Positions 18,701-26,559 of a stretch of DNA of 64,000 bases are shown one piece after another. Position 1 is the first letter of the stretch; every line of letters begins with the position of its first letter. Made by a program: the position numbers and the translations under genes. Location: contig NZ_VWRN01000010.1 of NCBI RefSeq assembly GCF_008632125.1, positions 63,240 through 127,239 on the forward strand. Direction: 5' to 3'. The notes below the pieces were generated by a model. It did not search any database. It saw only the letters and a list, made by a program, of their open reading frames with translations, and was not told where the DNA came from. Source of the DNA: Cupriavidus cauae (GTDB lineage: Bacteria > Pseudomonadota > Gammaproteobacteria > Burkholderiales > Burkholderiaceae).

Positions 18701-19366
18701 ATGGACCTGGTCGAGGTCGACCGTCATCGCGCTCTCGACGGTCTCCGACAGCGCGGTGAAGCCGACCCAGTTGCCCGAGTAGCGCGACAGCGCCCAGCCG
18801 TAGAGGCCGAACTCCAGGTACTCGGCGACATCGGCGGGGGCGAGCACCGGCATCGACCAGGCCTGCATCGCGAAATCGCTCTGGTGCGACATCGACGACG
18901 ACACGCAGCCATGGTCGTCGCCGGCCACCACCAGCACGCCGCCGTGCGGCGAGCTGCCATAGGCGTTGCCATGCTTGAGCGCGTCGCCGGCGCGATCGAC
19001 GCCGGGGCCCTTGCCGTACCAGAGGCTGAAGACGGCGTCGACGGTGCGTTGCGGATCGCCCTCGACCTGCTGGGTGCCGAGCACCGCGGTGGCGGCGAGC
19101 TCTTCGTTGATCGCGGGCAGGAAGCGGACGCCGGCGGCATCGAGCAGCGGCGCGGCCTTCCACATCGCCTGGTCGACCATGCCGAGCGGCGAGCCGCGAT
19201 AGCCGCTGACGAAGCCGGCGGTACCCAGGCCGGCGGCGTGGTCGCGCCGCGCCTGTTCGAGCACCAGGCGGACCAGCGCCTGCGTGCCGCTCAGAAACAC
19301 CTGGCCAGCGGGCGCGGTCAGGTTGTCCGACAGTCGATAGTCGGTGCGCAGCGTGCGTGTCTCCAT
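15725..19366 (-). CDS. Fused indolepyruvate ferredoxin oxidoreductase
   Basis: This 1213-residue protein combines the IorA- and IorB-type parts. The N-terminal pyrimidine-binding half includes GFVSGYRGSPLGMVD. The thiamine-diphosphate-binding half carries FCPGCPHNTSTR (about residue 440) and LGDGTYYHSGY. A ferredoxin-type Cys-rich segment lies at about 640-705 (NEAVCEGCGDCSVQSNC, then CNHDESCVKGFCPS). A C-terminal gamma-type domain starts at VVGVGGTGVVTVGAL. It should oxidise arylpyruvates to aryl-acetyl-CoA, passing electrons to ferredoxin. AAGGAGG precedes the ATG at 19366; an Arg-rich upstream extension to 19555 is rejected. It is divergent from an Lrp-type regulator. Confidence 0.92.
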   Translation of the reverse strand: METRTLRTDYRLSDNLTAPAGQVFLSGTQALVRLVLEQARRDHAAGLGTAGFVSGYRGSPLGMVDQAMWKAAPLLDAAGVRFLPAINEELAATAVLGTQQVEGDPQRTVDAVFSLWYGKGPGVDRAGDALKHGNAYGSSPHGGVLVVAGDDHGCVSSSMSHQSDFAMQAWSMPVLAPADVAEYLEFGLYGWALSRYSGNWVGFTALSETVESAMTVDLDQVHARVACWQDAEAIRRATGHMPPPDGLHYRWPDLPSPRIEQRLGAKLDAVRAFARVNSIDRMVVEADEARAGIVTCGKAHHDLMEVFRRLGISTQALADAGIRVYKLGLACPVEPTRLLAFARGLEEILVVEEKGPLVERQLQALFYNAPDGVRPAIAGKLGIDGRPLLPEREEMRPSRLMQPVADWLARLSRGLDRRELVPQFSEHALLSNAADGIRRQPYFCPGCPHNTSTRVPEGSRAQAGIGCHFMASWMNRETSGLIQMGGEGVDWVAHSRFTATPHVFQNLGDGTYYHSGYLAIRQAVAARTNVTYKILCNDAVAMTGGQPVDGPLDVEAIARQVSAEGVARVAVVSDRIDVHRGRRVCFPAGTTFHPRESLDAVQRELREVPGVTVLLYEQTCAAELRRRRKSGRAPAPARQVFINEAVCEGCGDCSVQSNCLAVQPVETALGRKRQIDQASCNHDESCVKGFCPSFVTVEGATLRHPVGHERAATALREQASALREPAPRLGPGPFDILVVGVGGTGVVTVGALIAMAAHLERRVASVLDFMGFAQKGGAVLSFVRLAQSRQWLNQARIDAQQADAVLACDLAVGASPDVLQTVAPRRTQIVANTHPTPVAEFQRNPDADLHADALLAKLRHATGSGGIDTLDAQALATAFLGDTVAANIVVLGFAWQKGLVPVSLAALTRAIELNGVAVDANLEALALGRLAAGDPLALTRLGASDGKPAGLALVAPEPAATSATPLPQLIAERVALLTAYQDAAYAARYTALVEAVQAAEDALGEAGRERRLTRAVAEQFARLMAYKDEYEVARLHSDPAFRQALRERFDGPLRLRFHLAPPLLSRPGKHGEPPRKIAFGAWLWPLMGWLARGKRLRGTRFDPFGRTAERRLERQSIADYEARIRALLPALTEARLPIAVEIAQLPAKVRGFGHIKLAAHAVAAARAAELLHRFDAQRYPRPDSAHGTNGAGQLRGIPIRQADAGTARSGAPH

Positions 19367-19454
19367 TGCGGCCTCCTTACGGCCTGCCGACCAACCTCTT
19401 CTTGGGCCTGCGAGCAGCGTCCGGGCAGCGTCCCGGCAGCGCGCTGTCGTTGAC

Positions 19455-19498
19455 GCACGGGCGATGCGCGGGCGATGCACGGGCGATGCACGGGCGAT
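19455..19498. repeat. Four 11-bp repeats GCACGGGCGAT
   Basis: Four direct copies of GCACGGGCGAT (the second has GCGCGGGCGAT) lie in the divergent gap between the oxidoreductase and the Lrp gene, on the oxidoreductase side of the palindromic operator region. Confidence 0.85.
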
Positions 19499-19562
19499 GC
19501 GCCGCCGGTGTACCGGCCGTCTCCAGGCCCATCTCCTGAAGACCATGTTAGGCACGCGATCG

Positions 19563-19618
19563 GAGAAATGGATTTCTCAATTTTGCCGCCAGGGCCTAGA
19601 TTGGAGAAAACCCATCTC
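19563..19618. promoter_or_regulatory. Palindromic operator candidates between oxidoreductase and Lrp genes
   Basis: GAGAAATGGATTTCTC (19563-19578) is a perfect palindrome with 7-bp arms. GAGAAAACCCATCTC (19604-19618) is a weaker second copy 41 bp downstream. They lie in the only AT-richer part of the divergent gap, just before the Lrp-type start codon. Binding by the Lrp-type regulator to control both genes is the simplest reading. This is inference from position and symmetry. Confidence 0.6.
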
Positions 19619-19631
19619 GATAACGGGCGAT

Positions 19632-20108
19632 ATGAAGAACGAAGAGGTTCTCGACGAGTACTCGCGCCGCATCCTCGCCGAGCTGCAGCGCGACGCGCGC
19701 CAGTCGCTGCAGCAGCTGGCCGGCGCGGTGGGCCTGTCGGTCACCCCCTGCTGGAAGCGGCTCAAGGCGATGGAGGAGAGCGGGGTGATCCGCAACTACA
19801 CGGTGTGGGTCGACCGCGAGCGGGTCGGGCTGTCGAACTGCGTGCTGGCCGAAATCAATCTGACGCGCCACAGCGAGACCGTGGTCGACGAATTCGAGGC
19901 CGCGGTGCGCCGCTGCCCGGCGATCGTCGAGTGCTATCGCACCACCGGCCAGGCCGACTATCTGCTGAAGGTGCTGACGCCGGATATCCGCGCCTACGAC
20001 GCCTTCCTGCACGACGTGATATTCCGGCTGCCGGGTGTGACCGGCATCCGTTCCAGCATCGTGCTGTGCGAGGTCAAGAGCGGGGCGCCGCTGCCGATCG
20101 GCGCTTGA
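19632..20108 (+). CDS. Lrp/AsnC family transcriptional regulator
   Basis: This 158-residue protein has an N-terminal helix-turn-helix (DEYSRRILAELQRDARQSLQQLAGAVGLSVTPCWKRLKAMEESGVI) and a C-terminal RAM ligand-binding domain (CPAIVECYRTTGQADYLLKVLTPDIRAYDAF). Such proteins sense amino acids. Its divergent position beside the indolepyruvate oxidoreductase suggests local control of aromatic amino-acid breakdown. The ATG at 19632 is the family-typical start; the open frame extends further upstream without similarity, and no strong Shine-Dalgarno sequence is seen. Confidence 0.93.
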   Translation: MKNEEVLDEYSRRILAELQRDARQSLQQLAGAVGLSVTPCWKRLKAMEESGVIRNYTVWVDRERVGLSNCVLAEINLTRHSETVVDEFEAAVRRCPAIVECYRTTGQADYLLKVLTPDIRAYDAFLHDVIFRLPGVTGIRSSIVLCEVKSGAPLPIGA

Positions 20109-20200
20109 GTTGGAGCCTGAGTCGGGGCCTGAGTCGCGCGCCTGAGTGGTGTTCCTGAGTGGTGCTCCTGAGTGGTGCTCCTGAGTCGCGCGCCGGAGCT
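20108..20200. repeat. 13-bp CCTGAGTGGTGCT-type repeats after the Lrp stop
   Basis: Six or seven imperfect copies of a CCTGAGT-headed unit of about 13-15 bp start at the stop codon region itself. They lie between convergent genes. Confidence 0.85.
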
Positions 20201-20251
20201 GCGCGCATGCCTCGGTGCCTTGGTCGCTCTTCCCGGTCCGCGCCGGCGGTG

Positions 20252-21085
20252 CTACAGCATCTCCAAGGGACGCGGCCCGCGCGGCGGCGGAAACAGGGCA
20301 TCGAGCTCGGCCAGCTGCGCGGCGTCGAGCGCGATCGACACCGCCGCGGCGTTCTCGCGCAGTGCGTCGCGCCGTCCCGTCTTCGGGATCGCGATCACGC
20401 CGTCGCGCGCCAGCAGCCAGGCCAGCGCGGCCTGCGCCGGGGCGATGCCATGGCGCGCGGCAAATTTCTTCAGGCCGGCATGGCGCAGCAACCGGGCCTG
20501 CTCGATCGGCGAATAGGCCATCACCGGCACGCCGCGCTCGCGCAGCCATGGCAGCAGATCCCATTCGATGCCGCGGCGGCCCAGGTTGTACAGCAGCTGG
20601 TTGGTCTGGACCCGGTCGCCGCCCGGTACCTTCCACAGCTCGCGCATATCGTCGAGGTCGAGATTGCTGACGCCGAAGTGGCGGATCTTGCCGGCCTGCT
20701 GCAGCGCGAGGAAGGCCTCCATGGTCTCGGCCAGCGGCACGCCGCCGCGCCAATGCAGCAGGTACAGGTCGATGCGGTCGGTGCCGAGCCGGCGCAGGCT
20801 CCGTTCGCAGGCCGCCACCGCGTCGCGCCGTCCGGCGTTGTGCGGATAGACCTTGGTAACCAGGAACACCTCGTCGCGCCGGCCGGCGATCGCCTCGCCG
20901 ACCAGCGTCTCCGACAGCCCCTCGCCATACATCTCGGCGGTATCGATCAGGCGCAGGCCAAGGTCCAGGCCGAGCCGCAGCGTGGCGATCTCCTCGGCCC
21001 GGCGCGCGGGATCGTCGCCAATATTCCAGGTTCCCATGCCGAGGGCCGGCACGCGTTCACCGCAGGGCAGCAGCACTTGCTTCAT
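20252..21085 (-). CDS. Aldo/keto reductase
   Basis: This 277-residue NADPH-dependent TIM-barrel oxidoreductase shows the catalytic tetrad: Asp and Tyr in LIDTAEMYGEG, Lys in VTKVYPHN and His in LYLLHWRG. The cofactor-binding end is AIPKTGRRDALRENAAA. Length fits the bacterial short AKRs (about 275). The substrate cannot be predicted. The neighbour upstream on the same strand is a frameshifted LysR gene, separated by a low-complexity block. Confidence 0.93.
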   Translation of the reverse strand: MKQVLLPCGERVPALGMGTWNIGDDPARRAEEIATLRLGLDLGLRLIDTAEMYGEGLSETLVGEAIAGRRDEVFLVTKVYPHNAGRRDAVAACERSLRRLGTDRIDLYLLHWRGGVPLAETMEAFLALQQAGKIRHFGVSNLDLDDMRELWKVPGGDRVQTNQLLYNLGRRGIEWDLLPWLRERGVPVMAYSPIEQARLLRHAGLKKFAARHGIAPAQAALAWLLARDGVIAIPKTGRRDALRENAAAVSIALDAAQLAELDALFPPPRGPRPLEML

Positions 21086-21114
21086 GGCGCATCGCTCCTA
21101 TGTGTTCGGGGATT

Positions 21115-21250
21115 CGAGGTTCGAGGTTCGAGGTTCGGGATCGGGATCGGGATCGGGATCGGGATCGGATTCGGCATCGGGGATGGGGATCGGGATCGGG
21201 ATCGGATTCGGCATCGGGGATGGGGATCGGGATCGGGATCGGGATGCCGA
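21115..21250. repeat. GGGATC hexamer array with 37-bp higher-order units
   Basis: GTTCGAG repeats lead into runs of the hexamer GGGATC. Two 37-bp higher-order units starting GGATTCGGCATCGGGG lie at 21167-21203 and 21204-21240. On the minus strand it lies just past the end of the LysR pseudogene. A further GGCGCT/CATCGG-rich stretch continues to about 21345. Confidence 0.9.
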
Positions 21251-21320
21251 TGGCGTGGGCGCATCGGTCGGCGCCGCATCCATCGGCGCTGCCTTCGTCG
21301 GCGCTTCATCCGTCCACACT

Positions 21321-22251
21321 TTATCCCTCGGCGCTTCGTTCGCCGGCGCGGCCATCGATGCCGCTCTGCTGCACCAGCCATTGGCGGAACGCACGCGCCG
21401 CGGCCGGCTCGGCGCGCTCGCGCGGCCAGATCGCGTAGTAGCCGCCGCCCAGGGTCGCGCTCGCCTGGGTTGCGCGCACCAGCAGGCCGTCGCGCAGGCA
21501 GGCATCGATCATATGCCGCCAGCCCAGCACGATGCCGTGGCCCTCGATGGCCAGCTGCAGCAGGATCGGATACTGGTTGGCCACCACGCGATGGTTGGGG
21601 CGCGCATCGGGCAGGCCGTTCTGCGCCAGCCAGGTCTCCCATGACATCCATTGGCGCTGGGCGTCCTCGAGCACCCAGCAGCGTCTCGTCGACCAGGTCG
21701 GCGGGTTCCAGATGCCGGCCGCGCAGGTAGCCGGGCGTGCAGACCGGGAACACTTCCTCGTCGTACAGGCGCCGTGCCGCGAAGCCCGGCGGCGGACCTT
21801 CGCGCAGGTAATAGAGGCCGATATCGAACTCGGCGCCTGACATCGAGGCGAGGCTGTCGTTGACGACCAGGCGCAGGTGGATGTCCGGATGCGCGGCGCG
21901 AAAGCGCGCCAGCCGCGGCGTCAGCCACAGCACCGCGACGCCGGACGAGCAGGCCACCGACAGCTCGGTATGTCCCTTGCGCTTCATCACGTCCTCGGTC
22001 GCCTCGGCGCAGCCGACCAGCAGCCGCTGCACCACCTCCGCATAGCGCTGGCCGCTGACGGTCAGCCGCAGCGCGCGCGGCTCGCGCACGAACAGTTTCT
22101 TGCCGAGGAATTGTTCGAGCTGGGCGACCTGCCGGCTGATCGCGCTCTGCGTCAGATGCAGCTCGGCGGCGGCGCGCGTGAAGCTGCCGTGCCGCATCGC
22201 CGCCTCGAAGGCGATCAGGCAGGGCAGCGGAGGAAGCGGGGAAATGCGCAT
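21321..22251 (-). pseudogene. LysR-family regulator (GcvA-like), frameshifted
   Basis: The N-terminal half (ATG at 22251; MRISPLPPLPCLIAFEAAM, then the helix-turn-helix SFTRAAAELHLTQSAISRQ and the substrate domain to DLVDETLL) is in one frame. The rest (LEDAQRQWMSWETWLAQNG through GYYAIWPRERAEPAAARAFRQWL) is in another. The shift is one extra G in the GGG at 21674-21676 (CCC on the plus strand). Removing one base restores a 310-codon gene of normal length. As it stands it is inactive, unless this is a sequencing error. The target is unknown. Confidence 0.85.
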
Positions 22252-22330
22252 GGCGGCGTCCGGTCGGTCAAGCCGCCATGATAGTGGAGGGCCCACGTTG
22301 GGCATGAAGGGACAGCCCCGCATGGGGCTC

Positions 22331-22435
22331 CCCTCTCCCGCTCGCGGGAGAGGGATTGGGGGAGAGGGCAAGCGCGCTCGCCATGCGATGGGGCGCCACA
22401 TCTCCCCCTCTCCCCGGCCCTCCCCGGGAGAAGGA
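22331..22435. repeat. REP-like palindromic element (CCCTCTCCCGC / GCGGGAGAGGG)
   Basis: An 11-bp perfect inverted repeat at 22331-22354 with a 2-base loop is followed by GGGGGAGAGGGCAAG and a second GC-rich hairpin near 22408-22431. A related element lies at 28993-29016. Dispersed intergenic palindromes of this kind are common in proteobacterial genomes. Confidence 0.75.
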
Positions 22436-22464
22436 CAACTACAGAGCGACAGAGGCAGTGGACG

Positions 22465-23709
22465 CTACTGCGCCGCGCGTGTATGGATCCGCCCGCCCTG
22501 CATCACCAATGCCAGGTGTTCGCCCTGGCCCATCAGCAGGCCGATGTCGGCCAGCGGGTCGCCGTCGACCACCAGCAGGTCGGCCAGCGCGCCGGCGCGC
22601 ACCGTGCCGAGCTCGCCCTCGCGCTGCAGCAGCGCGGCGGCGATCGAGGTGGCCGAGCGGATCGCCTCCAGGTTGCCGAGCGCGTCGGCGCGGATGCGGA
22701 ACTCCTCGCTCTGGCACTGGTGCATCTCGCCGAGCAGGTCGGAGCCGAAGGCCATCGGCACGCCGGCCTCGGCGTAGATGCGCAGCGAGTCGTGGCCGGC
22801 CTGGCGCACGGTCTCGATCTTGGCTACCGACTCGGCCGGCAGGCCCAGCCGCGCGCCGTCGCGCGCCAGCGCCTCGTAGGTGATCACGGTCGGCACCACG
22901 AAGGCGCCATGCTCGCGCATCACCTCGGCGGTGGCGCGGTCGACCAGGTTGCCGTGCTCGATCGAACGGACGCCGCAACGCACCGCGCGGGCGATCGCGC
23001 GCGGCGTGTAGGCGTGCGCCGCGACATAGGTCTGCGCGGCCTCGGCCTCCTCGACGATGGCGCGGATCTCGGCCTCGCTGTACTGCGTGTTGGCGATCGG
23101 ATCGGTCGGCGAGGCGACGCCGCCCGAGGCCATGATCTTGATCTGGGTCGCGCCCTTCTGGATCTCCTCGCGCACCGCCAGCCGCACCGCGTCGACGCCG
23201 TCGACCACGCGCGCGATCGCGCCGGCGCGGAACGCGCACGAGCAAGGCTCGAGCGTGTCGCCGCGCGGGCGGAAGTCGCCGTGGCCGCCGGTCTGCGACA
23301 GCGCCTTGCCCGACGGGAAGATGCGCGGCCCCGGGATCAGGCCGCTGGCGACCGCCTGCGACAGGCCCCAGTCGGCGCCACCGGCGTCGCGCACCGTGGT
23401 GAAGCCGCGCTCGAGCATCGCGCGCATGATCGGCAGCGCGCGGATGGCCACCAGCACGTTGGGCTGGGTCGCGTTCAGGCCGAGGTTGGCGAGCGAGGCC
23501 AGCACGTGCACGTGGCAGTCGATCAGCCCAGGCATCACGGTCTTGCCGGCGACGTCGATGCGCCGCAGGTCGGGGGCGTCTGGCAGGTCGAGCGGCGTGG
23601 CCGATACCGCGGCGATGCGCTCGCCGTCGATCAGGACGTCGTGGCGGCGCAGCAGGCTGCCGTGCGCCGGGTCGAGGACGTTGCCGCCCTGAAGCAGGAT
23701 TCTGGTCAT
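22465..23709 (-). CDS. Amidohydrolase (imidazolonepropionase/prolidase-like)
   Basis: This 414-residue cytosolic metal-dependent hydrolase has the binuclear-centre residues of the superfamily: HxH in DCHVHV (about residue 62), a likely carboxylated Lys in IKIMASGG (about 190), His in AAHAYTP and SIEHGN, and Asp in AFGSDLLG (about 322). It ends with the beta-sandwich part (GALADLLVVDGDPLADI). The natural substrate is unknown; relatives act on acyl-amino acids, dipeptides and ring amides. It starts 5 bp after the MFS permease stop, so the two form an operon: uptake and hydrolysis of one compound. Confidence 0.9.
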   Translation of the reverse strand: MTRILLQGGNVLDPAHGSLLRRHDVLIDGERIAAVSATPLDLPDAPDLRRIDVAGKTVMPGLIDCHVHVLASLANLGLNATQPNVLVAIRALPIMRAMLERGFTTVRDAGGADWGLSQAVASGLIPGPRIFPSGKALSQTGGHGDFRPRGDTLEPCSCAFRAGAIARVVDGVDAVRLAVREEIQKGATQIKIMASGGVASPTDPIANTQYSEAEIRAIVEEAEAAQTYVAAHAYTPRAIARAVRCGVRSIEHGNLVDRATAEVMREHGAFVVPTVITYEALARDGARLGLPAESVAKIETVRQAGHDSLRIYAEAGVPMAFGSDLLGEMHQCQSEEFRIRADALGNLEAIRSATSIAAALLQREGELGTVRAGALADLLVVDGDPLADIGLLMGQGEHLALVMQGGRIHTRAAQ

Positions 23710-23714
23710 GAGTC

Positions 23715-25016
23715 TCAGTGTCGTTGCAGATAGGCCGGCTCGCGGACGAAGCGCGTGCCGACGAAGCTGATGGCGGCGGCGATCATCACGTAGAAGGCGG
23801 GCGCCATGGTGCTGCCGGTGCTGGCGATCAGCCAGGTGATGATGAACGAGGCGAAGCCGCCGAAGATCGTCACCGCCAGGTTGTAGGCGACCGACAGGCC
23901 GGTCGACAGCACCTTGGCCGGGAACAGTTCGGAGAAGGCCGCCAGGATCGGGCCGGTGTACGCGGCGATCAGCACGCCGAACACCAGCTGGAACACCAGC
24001 AGCGACGCCAGGCCCGGCACGTGGTTGATATAGAAGAACATCGGATAGGCCAGCAGCAGGATCAGCAGCGCCGAGCCCGACAGCAGCGCGCGCCGGCCGA
24101 TGCGGTCGGCGAGCCAGCCGACGATGGGCGAGAACACCATGATCGCGAGGCCGCCGACCATGCCCGCGATGAAGCCGGTGGACTGCGGCACTTGGAGCAC
24201 TTTGACCGAGTAGGTCGGCATATAGAACAGCAGCACGTAGGTGCAGACCGTCCACAGGATCACCATCGAGAAGCTCGCCGTGGTCTCGCGCGGGTAGGTC
24301 TGCACGATCTCCTTCAGCGGCGAGTCGGAGCGCTCGGCGTTGTCGCGGAAGGTCGGCGTCTCGTCCAGGTGATGGCGGATGTAGTAGCCGACCGGACCGA
24401 TCACGATGCCCAGCAGGAAGGGCAGGCGCCAGCCCCAGCTGTTCAGTGCCTCGGGGCTCAGCGCGCTGGTGACGAAGGTACCGACCGCGGCGCCGAGCAG
24501 CACCGCGACGCCGATGCTGGCCTGGATCCAGCTCGAATAGAAGGCACGCTGGCGGGCGGGCGCGTACTCGGTCAGGAAGGCGGTGGCGCCGCCCATCTCG
24601 CCGCCGGCGGAGAAGCCCTGCATCAGCCGCGCGACCACGATCAGCAGCGGCGCGAAGACACCGATCTGGTCGTAGGTGGGGGCGATGCCGATGATGGTGG
24701 TGCCCAGCGCCATCAGCAGGATGGTCAGCGACAGCGCCTGCTTGCGGCCGACACGGTCGGCATAGATGCCGAGCACGATGCCGCCGACCGGGCGCATGAA
24801 GAAGCCGACGCCGAAGGTGGCGACCGCCAGCAACAGCGACGACAGGTCGTTGCCGGTCGGAAAGAACAGCCGGGCGATGATGACCGCGAAGAAGCTGTAG
24901 ACCGTGAAGTCGAACCACTCGAGGCCGTTGCCGATCACCGTCGCGACGATGGCGCGGCGGCGCTCCCTGGCGTGAGTGGCGGGCAGCGCGTCGGCGTGGG
25001 CTACGCTCGCTTGCAT
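23715..25016 (-). CDS. MFS transporter, metabolite:H+ symporter type
   Basis: This 433-residue inner-membrane protein has 12 predicted segments. The metabolite:H+ symporter hallmarks are IGNGLEWFDFTVYSFF in helix 1, the loop YADRVGRKQAL after helix 2, and RLMQGFSAGGEMGGA. Family members import organic acids such as citrate, proline/betaine, alpha-ketoglutarate or shikimate with protons. AGGAG sits at the right distance from the ATG at 25016. It is co-transcribed with the amidohydrolase whose substrate it probably imports. Confidence 0.92.
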   Translation of the reverse strand: MQASVAHADALPATHARERRRAIVATVIGNGLEWFDFTVYSFFAVIIARLFFPTGNDLSSLLLAVATFGVGFFMRPVGGIVLGIYADRVGRKQALSLTILLMALGTTIIGIAPTYDQIGVFAPLLIVVARLMQGFSAGGEMGGATAFLTEYAPARQRAFYSSWIQASIGVAVLLGAAVGTFVTSALSPEALNSWGWRLPFLLGIVIGPVGYYIRHHLDETPTFRDNAERSDSPLKEIVQTYPRETTASFSMVILWTVCTYVLLFYMPTYSVKVLQVPQSTGFIAGMVGGLAIMVFSPIVGWLADRIGRRALLSGSALLILLLAYPMFFYINHVPGLASLLVFQLVFGVLIAAYTGPILAAFSELFPAKVLSTGLSVAYNLAVTIFGGFASFIITWLIASTGSTMAPAFYVMIAAAISFVGTRFVREPAYLQRH

Positions 25017-25029
25017 GTTGTTCTCCTGT

Positions 25030-25965
25030 GCATGGTTTCCTCCTCTGAGATGGACAGCGCCCGTCCGCGGCAGGCGCAGCGGGCCCGACGGCCGATGTTA
25101 GAAGCTGGGCCCGCGCAGGCGGTAACGAAATCTGCGCATGTCCGCATGCCGTCGGCGCATGGATCGGGGCATGCGTCGGCGCATGCGCAGGGGCATGCGA
25201 TGGTGTCCGCCATCGTCCGACAGTCCGGCGCCGGCGAGCGATGGCGAGCGATGGATGGCGATGGCGATCGAGGACCATCGAAGGGGCGTCGTGGATGCCG
25301 TCGGTCAGCGTCGAGGGTCGTTGAAGGCCGTCGACGATGCGGTCGAGCGCGTGGTCGATCGCCCTCGACGGTCATCGATGGAGCGTCGATCGAACGTCGA
25401 TCGAGCGTCGGTGGGCATCGACATCGCGCTCGCGAAGGGCAAAGCGTTGCGTCGGCGCATCACTCGATCGATGCTCGCGCACGCTGCGCGGCGACGCGCG
25501 AGGCGATGCCGATACGCGATGCGTGCCGCGACGTCGCGACGGCTGTCGTCGCCGTCGATGCGCTCGTCGTTCGTCTCGCGGCGACCGTGTCGAGCGGTGC
25601 CGCGATGCGCTGCGATGACGCCGCGGCGCACGCCGAGCAACGCGCCCGCGCCACGTGCGAACGATCTTCAGTGCATGCCGCAAAGCCTTGTCGCATGCGG
25701 CTTTGCGGCGAGCATGCGGGTTCTCCCTCGTGTCTTCGCCGCGGCCTCGCGAGGGCTGGCGATGGGTCGCTGCGAACGTCGTCGCGAGGTCCGCGCGCAG
25801 CGGTCGCGCACCGCATCGTCGGCATATCGATGAGGCCGCGATGCGATCGACGGCGAGGGTCTCGCAGCGTGTCGTCGCGGCATGCGATGCGTGTCTCGAC
25901 AGCGCGTCGCGCATGTCATCGCATCGATGTGTTCGTCATCGCAATGCGCGCGCATTCGATGGCGT
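25030..25965. other. CpG-rich region without convincing genes
   Basis: About 0.95 kb dominated by TCG, CGATCG, GCATGC and GATGG words in both orientations. All six frames give only Arg/Ala/Ser/His-rich open frames with no family resemblance. It contains one notable hairpin: 10-bp arms CCGCAAAGCC and GGCTTTGCGG at 25678-25708 with an 11-base loop, flanked by GCATGC words. No start codon here has a good Shine-Dalgarno sequence. It ends abruptly at an AT-rich promoter region. Confidence 0.6.
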
Positions 25966-25985
25966 GATTTTTTGGAACTTTTTTC

Positions 25986-26014
25986 TTAACATCACCGACC
26001 AAACGAATTATGAT
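25986..26014 (+). promoter_or_regulatory. Strong sigma-70 promoter candidate
   Basis: TTAACA (25986-25991), a 17-bp spacer and TATGAT (26009-26014) form a promoter with 5/6 matches in each hexamer, preceded by a T-rich stretch (25967-25985). Transcription would start near 26021, some 540 nt before the histone H1-like start codon. Confidence 0.7.
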
Positions 26015-26020
26015 TCGCCT

Positions 26021-26559
26021 TGACAAGAGTCTCTCTTCATTGCATGAAGCAAGACATCGCGAAGCGAAGAACTCGAACAACAACCGCGGCGCGTTTCGAT
26101 GCAGTGATGCAGGTAGCCGAGGAGCAACAGAACTTTGACGCAGACCAGACCGGGCTGGCTTCTTACAACGCGTACAGTCTCCTGTGGCCCATTGACGGGA
26201 TGGGTTCGCTACCTCGAACAACACGGCGTCTGCCTGGCGCGGGCCATGACCGCGAATGCAGGTCTGCCGTCGGAATACTCCTACTTGGAAGCCGCGTGTC
26301 GTCGGGCAACGACGCGCGAGCGGATCGAATACTGCAGGACGCGGCGAGCGTTGCGCGCGGGTCATCGCGTTGCACGTCGCCACGGAAGCTTCGCCCTGCG
26401 CGGAGCGCCTGCCAAGGAATTCATTAGCGTGCGGCAGCCGTATTGCGGCACGCCGATGAATCGCTCGCTCGACTGGGGTTCGCAAGCAATAACGCCTCGG
26501 GTCGGTCGGGTCGCCAATTTTGGACATTCGATATTCACGCTCTAGTGAAGGAGTCATCC
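26021..26559 (+). other. Long leader or unidentified transcript before the H1-like gene
   Basis: This 540-nt stretch lies between the strong promoter and the H1-like gene. One frame from the ATG at 26044 stays open to 26427 (starts MKQDIAKRRTRTTTAARFDAV). A second frame, open to 26545, contains the more protein-like stretch WVRYLEQHGVCLARAMTANA. Neither has a good ribosome-binding site or a family I recognise. It may be a long 5' untranslated region, a small RNA or a decayed gene. No intrinsic terminator is visible. Confidence 0.45.

Noticed and set aside
21115..21250. CRISPR-like repeat
   Set aside because: The units are contiguous hexamers and 37-mers without variable spacers, and no cas gene is near.
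25372..25914. A 180-codon Arg/His/Ser-rich minus-strand open frame
   Set aside because: No ribosome-binding site or family. Its composition follows the CpG-rich repeats, and overlapping open frames exist in all other frames.
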